DNA from: Acinetobacter haemolyticus CIP 64.3 = MTCC 9819
Lineage (GTDB): Bacteria; Pseudomonadota; Gammaproteobacteria; Pseudomonadales; Moraxellaceae
Reading direction: 5' to 3'
Assembly (NCBI RefSeq): GCF_000369065.1
Contig: NZ_KB849800.1
Location: 323,999-387,998 of the forward strand
Length of the DNA: 64,000 bases
Below are positions 18,718 through 27,526 of the stretch, piece after piece. The notes beneath the pieces were generated by a model. That model made no database searches and was not told where the DNA came from. It worked only from the letters and a program-made list of their open reading frames with translations. Position 1 is the stretch's first letter, and each line of letters opens with the position of its first letter. A program made the position numbers and the translations under genes.

Positions 18718-19968
18718 TTATTTTCTCTCTTTGCTACGTTCAGTTTTGTACCACTGTAGTGAATTCCCTTGTATCTTATTTTTCAACATGTCGTAGGCTG
18801 CTTTAAATACGATGAATAAAAAGATCTGTGAATATGTGATGTAAGATAAAACTGAAAAGAAATAAAGTTGGGGTTTAACTCTTTCAAGCGATAGGGTGAA
18901 CCACATTTGTGCGACATATAAACAAAATGATAATGCCCATAACACTGTAAATGGTCCGGGTAAGGTGATCCCCGCTATGCCAAGTAAGCCAAGTGTTAGA
19001 GTGATATGACTCCAAATCAGCGCAGGTACGAATAGGACATAACACATTATGTTGTTGAAAATTTCGATACCAATTGGAAAAGGTTTTCTTAATGCAATCG
19101 GTAGATATTTACTGGTCACATAGAAATTACCTTGAGTCCAACGTGATCGTTGTTTGACAAAAACACTCAGTGATGGCGGGTCTTGTTGCCAACCTACGGC
19201 ATAAGGTACCCATTTGATTCGCTTTTGCCCTAGAAAGATTCTGAAGCTCATTTCAGTGTCATCAACCAATGATTTTTCATCAAATCCTCCCAATGTTTCT
19301 AGTGCATCCCGCCATATGACATAGTTGGTTCCCATCAAGGTCGATAATTCAAAACGTTGCCATCGGCCTCCTTGGAAGATCCATTGAAAGAAAATAAACT
19401 CGATGGCAATAAAGCGAGTCAAAATACTATCGCGCCAATTTCGGGTGCGGACTTTGCCATTGACGGCAACCAGTTTTTTATCTGCCAATAAGGTTTGAGC
19501 CAATAGTCGAACGCAGTCTGGTTCGGGCGTACTATCGGCATCATAGACAATAATTAACTCACCTTTGGCATGAGGTAGACCATTGTTTAAGGTCCGAGAT
19601 TTACCTTTACCTCCCATACCTTTCGGGACATTCACAATTTTAATGCACGGATAAATCTCCGCCATGCGTTCAGCGATCTCAAGAGTATTGTCTTTAGAGC
19701 CGTCATTGATTAATAACACTTCATAGGCATGTGCAGGGTAGTCTTGTTGCGCAATGGCATGGAGCGTATCTTCAATCACTACACCTTCGTTATAGGCTGG
19801 GATCAAGACACTGAGCATTGGCCACTCAGCGGGCACAGGCAAATTTTCTAACTCTTTGGCTGCATTTTTCGAGTATTTCCATGCCTGATAACTTAACCAC
19901 GCCCAAAAAGCTTGTGGAATCCAAATACCAAGAAAACCAAACAAAAATAGAATATCAATCGCGGGCAT
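18718..19968 (-). CDS. Processive GT2 family polysaccharide synthase
   Basis: A 416-residue inner-membrane glycosyltransferase with membrane helices at the N-terminus and near the C-terminus. The cytoplasmic GT-A domain contains LINDGSKDNT, a DADS metal site (VYDADSTPEPD), LVDDTEMSFR in the acceptor/base position and QRSRWTQGNF (QxxRW), the signature of processive synthases such as BcsA and PgaC. No PilZ domain is present. Its first codons overlap the preceding gene by 14 bases, and its TAA directly abuts the ATG of the BcsB-like gene, so synthase and partner are tightly coupled. The sugar polymerised is unknown. Confidence 0.88.
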   Translation of the reverse strand: MPAIDILFLFGFLGIWIPQAFWAWLSYQAWKYSKNAAKELENLPVPAEWPMLSVLIPAYNEGVVIEDTLHAIAQQDYPAHAYEVLLINDGSKDNTLEIAERMAEIYPCIKIVNVPKGMGGKGKSRTLNNGLPHAKGELIIVYDADSTPEPDCVRLLAQTLLADKKLVAVNGKVRTRNWRDSILTRFIAIEFIFFQWIFQGGRWQRFELSTLMGTNYVIWRDALETLGGFDEKSLVDDTEMSFRIFLGQKRIKWVPYAVGWQQDPPSLSVFVKQRSRWTQGNFYVTSKYLPIALRKPFPIGIEIFNNIMCYVLFVPALIWSHITLTLGLLGIAGITLPGPFTVLWALSFCLYVAQMWFTLSLERVKPQLYFFSVLSYITYSQIFLFIVFKAAYDMLKNKIQGNSLQWYKTERSKERK

Positions 19969-20860
19969 TGAGTCTTCTCCTACGAATGATAGAGATGATT
20001 AAAATCAAAAGTAATGACCCACCAAGCAACAGCGAAATCCAAGAAACTGAACTACCAAAACTACTTAATAAACTAGGAAAATGGGTTGAAAAAAGATAGT
20101 CAAATGGAATCACAACAGTACTGATTGCAATTAAGAAATAACCAAATAGATTGGTTTCAACTCCGTCAGGGGTACTGGTGTAATCAACACGACCAAAACG
20201 CCATGATATTCCCAATTGGGGATATTCTATGCTGTTCACAGGCAAGTGTGCTGGAGGATTAATTAAAATTTGATAGCCAGAGTTTTGAGCATAGTTATGA
20301 TTGGCTTGATAAAAGAAGTGCTGATGATGTTGGATCTTACGTGCGGGTATTGGTAGGTTTTGTTTATTATCCGATTGAATGATATAGCTACCCGCAGGTT
20401 GTGAGATGAGGTTTTCATCCCAGCCTGTTTCAATCAATGTCGCTAATGGTCTCAGACCAATTGCGGTAGAAAAAGTGGCTTTGGCAGAAAAGTACTTCGA
20501 ATGTTCCATGTGAAAGAGCGCGATAGGAATTGCGCCGTCATTGACAGCTTTTTTTATCCGATAGTAGGTTAAAAAACTAAAATACTCATCTGGTAAAATA
20601 ACGCCTGGTTTTACACCTTTATCAATAAGCTCTTTAAAACTATTCGATTGGAGTTGATCTGCTGTAAAAACGGGCCACCATGTTGCAGGCTGAGAAAAGA
20701 TCTCTGAAACCATTTCAGAAGATTGAATATGTGGACTTGACTCTGATTTTGCTGGTTGAATTGAGCAGTGATAATACTGCTGATAAAGTTGTTGTAAAGT
20801 CATGTCTGGGTAATGTTCGGTTGCAACCAGCAGACCACAAATATTAAGAAGTACTGACAT
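19955..20860 (-). CDS. Unrecognised protein of the polysaccharide operon, two C-terminal membrane helices
   Basis: A 301-residue protein I do not recognise. The first 230 residues look soluble (a beta/alpha pattern with ATWWPVFTADQL, GVILPDEYFSFLTYYRI and PIALFHMEHSKYF). The C-terminus has two hydrophobic segments (about 235-255 and 275-292) and ends in a basic RRRR tail. The N-terminus has only a short hydrophobic start. It overlaps the preceding gene by one base (TGATG) and the GT2 gene by 14, so it is made with the synthase and probably acts with it at the inner membrane. Confidence 0.75.
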   Translation of the reverse strand: MSVLLNICGLLVATEHYPDMTLQQLYQQYYHCSIQPAKSESSPHIQSSEMVSEIFSQPATWWPVFTADQLQSNSFKELIDKGVKPGVILPDEYFSFLTYYRIKKAVNDGAIPIALFHMEHSKYFSAKATFSTAIGLRPLATLIETGWDENLISQPAGSYIIQSDNKQNLPIPARKIQHHQHFFYQANHNYAQNSGYQILINPPAHLPVNSIEYPQLGISWRFGRVDYTSTPDGVETNLFGYFLIAISTVVIPFDYLFSTHFPSLLSSFGSSVSWISLLLGGSLLLILIISIIRRRRLNARD

Positions 20861-21609
20861 CAGTGCACCTCTCGGTCTACTTGTGACAGGTATTCTGTAT
20901 GTTGTTCGACTTTAAGTTTTAAAACATTCAGCTCTTGTAGTTGTTGTAGGAAATGTGACGTAGGGTGTTGCTCATCCATTTGATTTTCATGAATTACGAT
21001 ACTTTTTATTTCACTCAACTCTTCATTGATGAAATGATAGATAATACTATCACCCTCAGTGGATAAGATCGTCATAATCTTATTTTGAGTTTCTTTCCAA
21101 ATATCTTCACCAAGCATTTCTCGAATGAGCACGGTGTTGGTAATTTGAATACTGATCACTTCATAATGATTTTTATGAGTCAACTGTAATAGTTTTTTTA
21201 GCTGGTCCTGAAAGTGCTTGAGTGCAGTAAGCGGTAAAATATCATGTTGATAATTTCTGTCATAACTTTGAATAGCTCGATAAGAGGCCAAGGCATTTTT
21301 AATATTGTGACGGATCGCACTAAGAAAAACTGGCGCGAGCGGCGCTACAAATAATAGGAGCAGTTGACGCTCGATATAAGTTTGATTGGCGAGATCAAGA
21401 AAGAAATAGAACGCAATACCGACAAATGCCACCAAACCGAGTATTAATGCCATACCAATATTTAAGTATGCACCTGCGATGACCAACAATAGCAAGAAAA
21501 TCCAACTGCCTCGATAAGTTGCTGGCAGCCATTCATAAGCCACTACACCCATGAAGATATGAGCCGAAATGATCCATAAGACGAGTGCGGGAGCAGGATT
21601 TTTTTGCAT
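20860..21609 (-). CDS. Membrane protein with possible degenerate GGDEF-like domain, first operon gene
   Basis: The protein has 249 residues from the ATG at 21607-21609. Four or five hydrophobic helices span about 5-100. A cytoplasmic domain of about 140 residues follows, whose start (LTALKHFQDQLKKLL ... YEVISIQI) resembles the opening of a GGDEF fold but lacks the GGDEF residues and key Asp. If real, it would be a c-di-GMP-related pseudo-domain regulating the synthase; that is inference. No clear ribosome site is seen. The mini-IS66 lies 10 bases upstream of the ATG. A longer in-frame ORF runs into that element but is chance. Confidence 0.7.
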   Translation of the reverse strand: MQKNPAPALVLWIISAHIFMGVVAYEWLPATYRGSWIFLLLLVIAGAYLNIGMALILGLVAFVGIAFYFFLDLANQTYIERQLLLLFVAPLAPVFLSAIRHNIKNALASYRAIQSYDRNYQHDILPLTALKHFQDQLKKLLQLTHKNHYEVISIQITNTVLIREMLGEDIWKETQNKIMTILSTEGDSIIYHFINEELSEIKSIVIHENQMDEQHPTSHFLQQLQELNVLKLKVEQHTEYLSQVDREVH

Positions 21610-21627
21610 AGTAATTTTAGTTTTAAT

Positions 21628-21898
21628 GTAACTGTTCCGGGCTGAGGGCCACGGTTTCACCTTGGTGAACTTGAGCCCAGTGAAATTTGCCCTGTTCCAG
21701 CCGCCGGGCACACAGCCAGATGCCCAATCCATCATGTACCAGCACTTTCATGCGATGGCCACGTTTATTACAGAACAGGTAAGCACAATGCGGTTTGATG
21801 TAGCCAAAGGCTCTCACCACCTGAGCCATGGTCGTATCCATACCTGCACGCATGTCCATGGGCTGAGTAGACAACCAGATTTCATCAATGCGGATCAT
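21628..21898 (-). pseudogene. Truncated tnpB of the mini-IS66
   Basis: It starts as in the full copy (MIRIDEIWLST...) but is cut after SPEQL at the internal end of the element, losing about the last 20 residues. The frame closes a few bases outside, in the duplicated target. Confidence 0.9.
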
Positions 21899-22278
21899 GT
21901 TGCAAGTGCCTTGAGTAATTCTGCCAAGGCAGGTATTTCTGATGTCTGCCATTTTAGCTGAATATCATTATTCGTATGAGGCACGGTGATACACAACGTG
22001 ATCCTCTCATCAATAGGTTGGCTGATTGCAGCAGTGTAAGGCAAAGCAATAAATGCTGGATTCACATGAGTAGGATCCTGCACGGCACCCTCATGATGGC
22101 TGAAGATCCTGATCCAACGACTGACAAGGTTGGCATTAATACTATGTTGCAGTGCGACCGAAGCGATCGAGGTATTAGGATTTTTGCAGGCATTGACAAT
22201 ACTGAGTTTGAATTCTTTGCTGTATTTTCGGCGTTTTTTAGCAACAGGAGGTGTTGCTGAATATATATCCATGTTCAT
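21895..22278 (-). CDS. tnpA: IS66 TnpA, second copy in the mini-element
   Basis: Its 127 residues are identical in translation to the tnpA at 18186-18569. Intact in the mini-element, with the same upstream hairpin. Alone it could not support transposition, so movement would need TnpB and TnpC from a full copy in the same cell. Confidence 0.92.
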   Translation of the reverse strand: MNMDIYSATPPVAKKRRKYSKEFKLSIVNACKNPNTSIASVALQHSINANLVSRWIRIFSHHEGAVQDPTHVNPAFIALPYTAAISQPIDERITLCITVPHTNNDIQLKWQTSEIPALAELLKALAT

Positions 22279-22395
22279 GGATTAAGTCCCCACTTGTTTT
22301 TAGGTGGGAACTAAATTAAGGCTTATAGGATCGCTTGGTAAGGCTGTGTTAGCCGGATGCTTACGTTTTAATATTGTCTTTTGTGATAAAAGTAG

Positions 22396-22488
22396 CACTA
22401 TTTTATAGTGATTGCGATAGTTTTATGTTGTTGACTTTGTCAAGTAATTTATAGTCAGTAACATGTAGTGTTGTCTATATGTTACTGA
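22396..22488. promoter_or_regulatory. Three dyads upstream of the polysaccharide operon
   Basis: Between the mini-IS66 and phrB lie three symmetric sequences: CACTAT/ATAGTG with a 3-base centre (22396-22410), TTGAC/GTCAA with a 3-base centre (22431-22443), and a 10-bp stem TCAGTAACAT/ATGTTACTGA (22455-22488). The first two could be operators for the polysaccharide operon. The last could be a terminator for phrB, although no T-run follows. The mini-IS66 now separates them from that operon. Confidence 0.4.
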
Positions 22489-22511
22489 GTCGGTTGATAA
22501 ATAATCCAAAT

Positions 22512-23942
22512 CTATTCTTTAAAAGCGGCGATAGCCCGTGCTCGGCTACTTTTTAAATCAACGATTGGTATTGGATAGTTAAGACTAGAATTCATTTTGT
22601 AAGCGTAAGGCTCATGGATGGATTTAGCATCTAAATGAGCAAGTTCGGGAATCCATTGTCGTAAATAGTCGCCATTTGGATCAAATTTTTGTGATTGGCT
22701 AATTGGATTAAATATACGGAAATACGGTGCAGCATCGGTACCTGTTGAAGCACACCATTGCCAGCCACCATTGTTTGCAGCTAGATCACCATCTATAAGG
22801 TGCTGCATAAACCATTGTTCCCCTTTTCGCCAATCAATCAAAAGATTTTTACTCAGAAACATGGCGCAAATCATACGTACTCGATTGTGCATCCAACCTG
22901 TTGCAAGGAGTTGTCGCATACCTGCATCGACGATTGGAATACCGGTATGACCCTGTTGCCATTGTTGCAGCGCAACTGGATCATCACACCAGTTGATTTT
23001 TTGGGTTGAAAGCTGAAATGGTAAGTGTTTTGAAACACGTGGGTAGTCGAACAAAATATGCTGATAAAATTCTCGCCAGAGTAGTTCATCCAGCCATGTT
23101 TGCTGGCCTTCAGACTCAATCACAAAATCGCCATGTTGTTTACGGAATAGTGCCTGTAGACATTGACGGATAGAGAGAATGCCAATATTTAAATAAGCAG
23201 ATAGTTGGCTGGTGCCTGCTTGTGCAGGGAAGTCGCGGGCATTTTTATAATCGTCCAATCTGTCATGGATAAATTGATCGAGTAATGTTAATGCATAGGA
23301 TTCGCCTACTGGCCATTGTTGTGTTAGATGATTAAGTTGCTGAGTATATTTAAGTTGTAGCTCTTTGAAATCTTCAAGTGAGGGGTACGGATCGATGTTG
23401 ATCGGCTGCTGCCCTTCAGGTACTGGATAGCATTGGGGTAAGCTTTGTTGCAAGCGTTGATAACAGACTTTTTTAAAAGCACTAAAAACTTGATAGGGCT
23501 GATGGCTCTGATTACGAATCGACGCTACTGGAAAAAGTGTACGGTCATGAAAAAGTACCAGTTCTTTGTTTTGTTGGTTTAATAATTTTTGTACCTCGTT
23601 ATCTCGTTTTAGTTCATTAACCCCTAGTTCAATATTGGCATATACCTGCTGAATTGGGATATTTTGCATTAAATCTGCAAAGAGCTGTGTTATATCTTTC
23701 CAAAGTGGTAAATGCTGAACAATTAAAGGAATATTGAGAGATTGCAACGCAATTTGTAATTGTTGTAGTTGACGAAGATAGAAGTCGATTTTTATGGGTG
23801 CATCATCATGTAGTTGCCATTGTTCAGGTGACAAGATCACTAGCGCAACTGTAGGCCCTGTTTGTGTTGCATGCCAAAGGGCGGCATGGTCATGGATTCT
23901 GAGATCTTGGCGAAACCAAATCAGTTGATAATCGCTTTGCAT
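22512..23942 (-). CDS. phrB: Deoxyribodipyrimidine photolyase
   Basis: A 476-residue class I CPD photolyase that repairs UV dimers using FADH- and blue light. It has an N-terminal alpha/beta antenna domain (LIWFRQDLRIHDHAAL) and a C-terminal FAD domain with the ARDFPAQAGTSQLSAYLNIG and GDLAANNGGWQWCASTGTDAAPYFRIFNP signatures, including the Trp electron-transfer region. The ATG at 23940-23942 is preferred over a TTG six codons upstream; neither has a strong ribosome site. It is a single gene. Confidence 0.95.
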   Translation of the reverse strand: MQSDYQLIWFRQDLRIHDHAALWHATQTGPTVALVILSPEQWQLHDDAPIKIDFYLRQLQQLQIALQSLNIPLIVQHLPLWKDITQLFADLMQNIPIQQVYANIELGVNELKRDNEVQKLLNQQNKELVLFHDRTLFPVASIRNQSHQPYQVFSAFKKVCYQRLQQSLPQCYPVPEGQQPINIDPYPSLEDFKELQLKYTQQLNHLTQQWPVGESYALTLLDQFIHDRLDDYKNARDFPAQAGTSQLSAYLNIGILSIRQCLQALFRKQHGDFVIESEGQQTWLDELLWREFYQHILFDYPRVSKHLPFQLSTQKINWCDDPVALQQWQQGHTGIPIVDAGMRQLLATGWMHNRVRMICAMFLSKNLLIDWRKGEQWFMQHLIDGDLAANNGGWQWCASTGTDAAPYFRIFNPISQSQKFDPNGDYLRQWIPELAHLDAKSIHEPYAYKMNSSLNYPIPIVDLKSSRARAIAAFKE

Positions 23943-24009
23943 AAAGTAAGAACCACTCAATTTATTCGAAGTAAGGTATCTTTCTTATTTTATAAAAGTG
24001 AATGTGAAG

Positions 24010-24037
24010 AAAAAGCAAAGCCGAAGCTTTGCTTTTT
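24010..24037 (-). terminator. Terminator for the slyD-type gene
   Basis: Perfect 12-bp arms AAAAAGCAAAGC/GCTTTGCTTTTT around a CGAA loop (UUCG on the minus strand), 22 bases after the stop codon. Confidence 0.9.
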
Positions 24038-24059
24038 AGTTGTGCTAATTCTAAAAGAA

Positions 24060-24542
24060 TTAGTGGTGGTGACCACCTGCACCGTGTACGTGACCGTGAT
24101 CTAACTCTTCTTGAGAAGCATCACGAATTTCAACGATTTCTACTTCAAAAGTAAGATCTTGACCAGCAAGTGGGAAGTTTGCATCAACAACAACGTTGTC
24201 GCCTTCGATTGCTTTAACAGTTACGATTTGTACACCATCATCAGTTTGCGCTTGGAATTGCATACCAGGTTGAATGTTGTCTACACCTTGGAACATTTGA
24301 GCTGGAACTTCTTGAACAAGTTCAGGGTTGTATTCACCGTAACCTTCTGCTGCAGGAACATTTACAGTGAATTTCTCACCTACAGTTTTACCTGTAAGTG
24401 CGTTTTCTAAACCAGGAATGATGTTCCCTGCGCCGTGCAAATATGCAAGTGGTTCACCTTGAGATTTATCAAGTGTTTCACCCTCAGCGTTTGTTAAAGT
24501 GTAGTGGAATGAAACCACGTGGTTATTTGCAATAGCAGTCAT
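24060..24542 (-). CDS. slyD: FKBP-type peptidyl-prolyl isomerase, SlyD-like
   Basis: A 160-residue SlyD-type protein. The FKBP core is split by an insert-in-flap (IF) chaperone domain at about 65-130. It starts with VVSFHYTLTNAEGETLDKSQ and continues with YLHGAGNIIPGLENALTGK. The C-terminus is a histidine-rich tail (HGHVHGAGGHHH) that in SlyD binds Ni2+ and other metals. Cytoplasmic, it assists proline-limited folding and possibly nickel handling. A single gene with a strong terminator. Confidence 0.92.
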   Translation of the reverse strand: MTAIANNHVVSFHYTLTNAEGETLDKSQGEPLAYLHGAGNIIPGLENALTGKTVGEKFTVNVPAAEGYGEYNPELVQEVPAQMFQGVDNIQPGMQFQAQTDDGVQIVTVKAIEGDNVVVDANFPLAGQDLTFEVEIVEIRDASQEELDHGHVHGAGGHHH

Positions 24543-24663
24543 GTTGTTAATCCATTCAAAGAGTTCAGGTGTACATCATAAAGTGAAAAGTCGATTTTGT
24601 TGACTATTTTCCACTTTTTGAAACGATTTCGTTATAAATGGGAACGAAATTTATGTTTTCAAC

Positions 24664-25950
24664 TCAGTACAGTTTAATTTTTGGGCGAACACGACGGGTA
24701 AGCAAATCTTTCATGGTTAACATTCCTGCCTGTGTATAACCATGAATGTTGGCTTGATGCAGTCGATACAAAGATACATACATCGTTTTGGCAATAAAAC
24801 CTTGCACACTCACGTCACCCAATAACTCACCTACAGCCTGATTTCGGCTTAATGAAACCAATGAGCCTTTATCATTAAAGACAAACATCGGTTGTGGTGA
24901 GTGGTTTAAACGTGCTGCCATCGCATCAACTAAAAAACTCGCTTGCTGGCTGGCAACTTGTGCACGAGGTCCGAGAGGTGGTTGACGTGCATCCAGTTGG
25001 CAATGGGCGCAATCTCCAAATGCAAAAACATTCGGATCCGAATAAGTTTGTAAGGTCGCATATACCATTAAACGATTGATTTTATCGCGTTTAAAATCAT
25101 TTAAAGCTTCTAATATCTTAGGTGCTTTAACGCCTGCTGCCCAAACTGTAATATCAGAATGGATGACATTGCCGTTACTAAAATAGACATTGGAATCATC
25201 AACTTTTTGCACTTTGTGCTGGGTTAGAATTTCAATTCCCATTTTTTGCAATTGCTTGGCACTATGTGCTGCTGTTTTCTCATTGAGTGCTGGTAAGATG
25301 CGATCAGAAGCTTCAATGAGGGTAATTTTGACTTGTTTCGGATTGATTTTCTTTAACCCATAGCGATAAAAATTCTTGGTAGTTTCAATCAACTCTGCTG
25401 CAAGTTCAACACCTGTTGCACCAGCACCAACAATCCCGATATTTAAAGCACGTTCAGTCGATTGATTTTGTGCCTCAATATAAAGATGAAATAAATCTTG
25501 TTGGAAAATATCAGCTTGTTGACGACTGTCTAGGAAATGACAATGTTCGCGTACACCTTCTGTACCAAAGTCATTTGATACAGAGCCAACTGCGATCACC
25601 AATGTGTCATAGTTTAAACTTTGAATAGCAGGGGTGTGTTCTTTAGAAAGCTGTGGAGGAGAAAGTGTAATTTGTTTTTGATCTTTATTGACAGCAATCA
25701 GGGTACCGAGGACGAACTCAAAATGATGCTTTTCTGCGTGGGCGAAATAATTGGTTTGTTCTTCGTGGGGGTTAAGTGAGCCTGCGGCAATTTCGTGTAG
25801 GAGAGGTTTCCAAATGTGGGTGAGGTTCTGATCGACTAAGGTGATTTTGGCTTTTTTATGTTTACCAAAACGTTCGCCTAGTTGTGTCGCAAGTTCTAAA
25901 CCACCTGCGCCACCACCCACAATCACGATATGATGTAAGGTTTTGCTCAT
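24664..25950 (-). CDS. ndh: Type II NADH dehydrogenase (NDH-2)
   Basis: A 428-residue FAD-containing, non-proton-pumping NADH:quinone oxidoreductase. It has the N-terminal FAD-binding GGGAGGLELA (residues 11-20), a second Rossmann motif GIVGAGATGVELAAEL for NADH, the VFAFGDCAH block, and the PPLGPRAQVASQQ quinone/FAD region. A C-terminal amphipathic stretch would hold it to the inner membrane. It is a single gene, with the start at 25948-25950. Confidence 0.92.
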   Translation of the reverse strand: MSKTLHHIVIVGGGAGGLELATQLGERFGKHKKAKITLVDQNLTHIWKPLLHEIAAGSLNPHEEQTNYFAHAEKHHFEFVLGTLIAVNKDQKQITLSPPQLSKEHTPAIQSLNYDTLVIAVGSVSNDFGTEGVREHCHFLDSRQQADIFQQDLFHLYIEAQNQSTERALNIGIVGAGATGVELAAELIETTKNFYRYGLKKINPKQVKITLIEASDRILPALNEKTAAHSAKQLQKMGIEILTQHKVQKVDDSNVYFSNGNVIHSDITVWAAGVKAPKILEALNDFKRDKINRLMVYATLQTYSDPNVFAFGDCAHCQLDARQPPLGPRAQVASQQASFLVDAMAARLNHSPQPMFVFNDKGSLVSLSRNQAVGELLGDVSVQGFIAKTMYVSLYRLHQANIHGYTQAGMLTMKDLLTRRVRPKIKLY

Positions 25951-26043
25951 GATTAACCTAATTGTTTTTGTGAAAGGATGGTTGGATTATGCCATCCTTT
26001 TTTCAATCTTGTATGGTTAATCTTGAGAAAAATAGTTGGTTTT

Positions 26044-27360
26044 TTACCCTTGATTTAAAGGATAAAGTTTGGCAGCTTTTGTATCATTTGTTGAGAAGAA
26101 TGAAAATAAGTTAGAAAACCACAACATAATTTTCTGGAAAATATTTGCTTCTTCAATCTGTACTTCATTTTCAATCTGTAGACTACGAAGTAATTGATTA
26201 TTTTGATAAATAGATACAGTCGCTAAATTCATTGCTTGGGTGAGTGGTGCCGTTAAGCGTTGCTCATTGAGTTCAATATTAACCCGCGTATGCGTGTTTT
26301 GGAGTGGCTCAATGATTTTTACACCATTTTCATCCACAACTTGAAGACGTTGGGTCAGTGCATCAAACTGATTTAAATCGATTGGTGTGGCTTGGTCATA
26401 TAGTGAAGTCGTCACAATTGTCGGTTGCTGTGTCTCAACTTTGAAGATTTTGAGGGTTGAACGAATGACTGGCAACTCCGCGATCAGTTGATGTTTTGGG
26501 ATCACTTCTTCGTCACGGGTATAAGCATAAGCCAAGTTCATTAACTTGTTCGCGACCTCTGCACGTTTGATGGCATTTGGTGTGCCAAGTACGATGACGA
26601 TTAAGCGGCGTTTATCGATATGTGGATTTAAGGTTGGGCGTTCTGCTGTTAGAGCCAAGTTATAACCAGCAGCTTTGGTAAAACCTGTTTTTAGACCATC
26701 TGCTGTTGGGTCCATTTTTAGAGCAAGATTCGTTGCGCGATGGAAACGTTGGTTGTAACTAAAACTTGGCATTTTTGAATAATAAAGATATTCAGGTGTT
26801 TTGGTTACAATCGCTTGTGCTAATAAGCCCAAATCTGCTGCTGTTGAGTAATGATCTGGCATCGTGATACCCGCAGGATTGCTAAAATGAGTATCTTTCA
26901 TGCCTAAGGCTTGAGCTTCTTGGTTCATACGTATGATGAACTGAGGCACGCTACCCGAAATTTTCTCAGCAAGCGTCAATGCGGCATCATTGGCAGACAT
27001 GACAATTAAACCTGCTAAAAGTTGATCAACAGAAATCTGTTCACCTTCTTTTAAATACATTTGTGATTCGTCCCACATTACTGTATTTACTACAGGCGTT
27101 GCTGTGAGCACATCCTCTTTACGTAATTTTCCAGCTTTAATTTCCTTCAATGCCACATATGCCACCATCATTTTTGTCAAAGATGCTGGAGCACGTTGCA
27201 CATGGCTATTATGCTCGGCGATGATTTGTCCTGATTGTGCATCGACAATAGACCATGCTTGAGCTTCGACAGTTTCAGGGGAGATATTAAGTAAAGTCGC
27301 ATGTGCAAGATTTGCACAAAATAAACTTAATAAGGTAAAGAGCGATAGGAAAAATTTCAC
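26044..27360 (-). CDS. dacC: D-alanyl-D-alanine carboxypeptidase (PBP5/6 type)
   Basis: A 438-residue periplasmic penicillin-binding protein that trims pentapeptide side chains. The GTG at 27358-27360 gives a clean signal peptide (MKFFLSLFTLLSLFCANLAHA) and follows an AAGGTG ribosome site. A TTG seven codons earlier would spoil the signal. Catalytic motifs are S60-LTK (SxxK), SAND (SxN) and LKTGFT (KTG). The C-terminal beta domain ends in a hydrophobic/amphipathic helix (QKIMLWFSNLFSFF), the usual membrane anchor. A single gene. Confidence 0.93.
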   Translation of the reverse strand: MKFFLSLFTLLSLFCANLAHATLLNISPETVEAQAWSIVDAQSGQIIAEHNSHVQRAPASLTKMMVAYVALKEIKAGKLRKEDVLTATPVVNTVMWDESQMYLKEGEQISVDQLLAGLIVMSANDAALTLAEKISGSVPQFIIRMNQEAQALGMKDTHFSNPAGITMPDHYSTAADLGLLAQAIVTKTPEYLYYSKMPSFSYNQRFHRATNLALKMDPTADGLKTGFTKAAGYNLALTAERPTLNPHIDKRRLIVIVLGTPNAIKRAEVANKLMNLAYAYTRDEEVIPKHQLIAELPVIRSTLKIFKVETQQPTIVTTSLYDQATPIDLNQFDALTQRLQVVDENGVKIIEPLQNTHTRVNIELNEQRLTAPLTQAMNLATVSIYQNNQLLRSLQIENEVQIEEANIFQKIMLWFSNLFSFFSTNDTKAAKLYPLNQG

Positions 27361-27526
27361 GAGAACACCTTGTGCAGCCAATCCATGGGCATGGAATGCG
27401 AAAAAAGCATGCTATGACTTTTTCGTAGAAGAATCTAGCAACTTTTGCTGACATTTAAGACATCTACGCATGAGTTTGTAAAAAAATGCTAAGCTGTGGG
27501 AAATTTTTTATTTTTTAGTTTGAACT

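Larger units (their letters stand above)
21628..22364 (-). mobile_element. 737-bp mini-IS66 derivative with its own 8-bp target duplication
   Basis: It appears identical to bases 17919-18655 of the complete IS66 copy (offset 3709) and lacks all of tnpC and the end of tnpB. The right end is the authentic IS terminus. The left end starts at an internal GTAACTG that resembles the true GTAAGCA end. It is flanked by perfect 8-bp repeats GTTTTAAT (21620-21627 and 22365-22372), distinct from those of the full copy. The duplication shows that it transposed as this short unit rather than being a remnant of a deleted full element. Confidence 0.9.

Noticed and set aside
21610..21735. In-frame N-terminal extension of the 20860-21609 protein into the mini-IS66
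   Set aside because: The extra 42 codons are tnpB sequence read in another frame, without a ribosome site; the target duplication lies between, so it postdates the gene.
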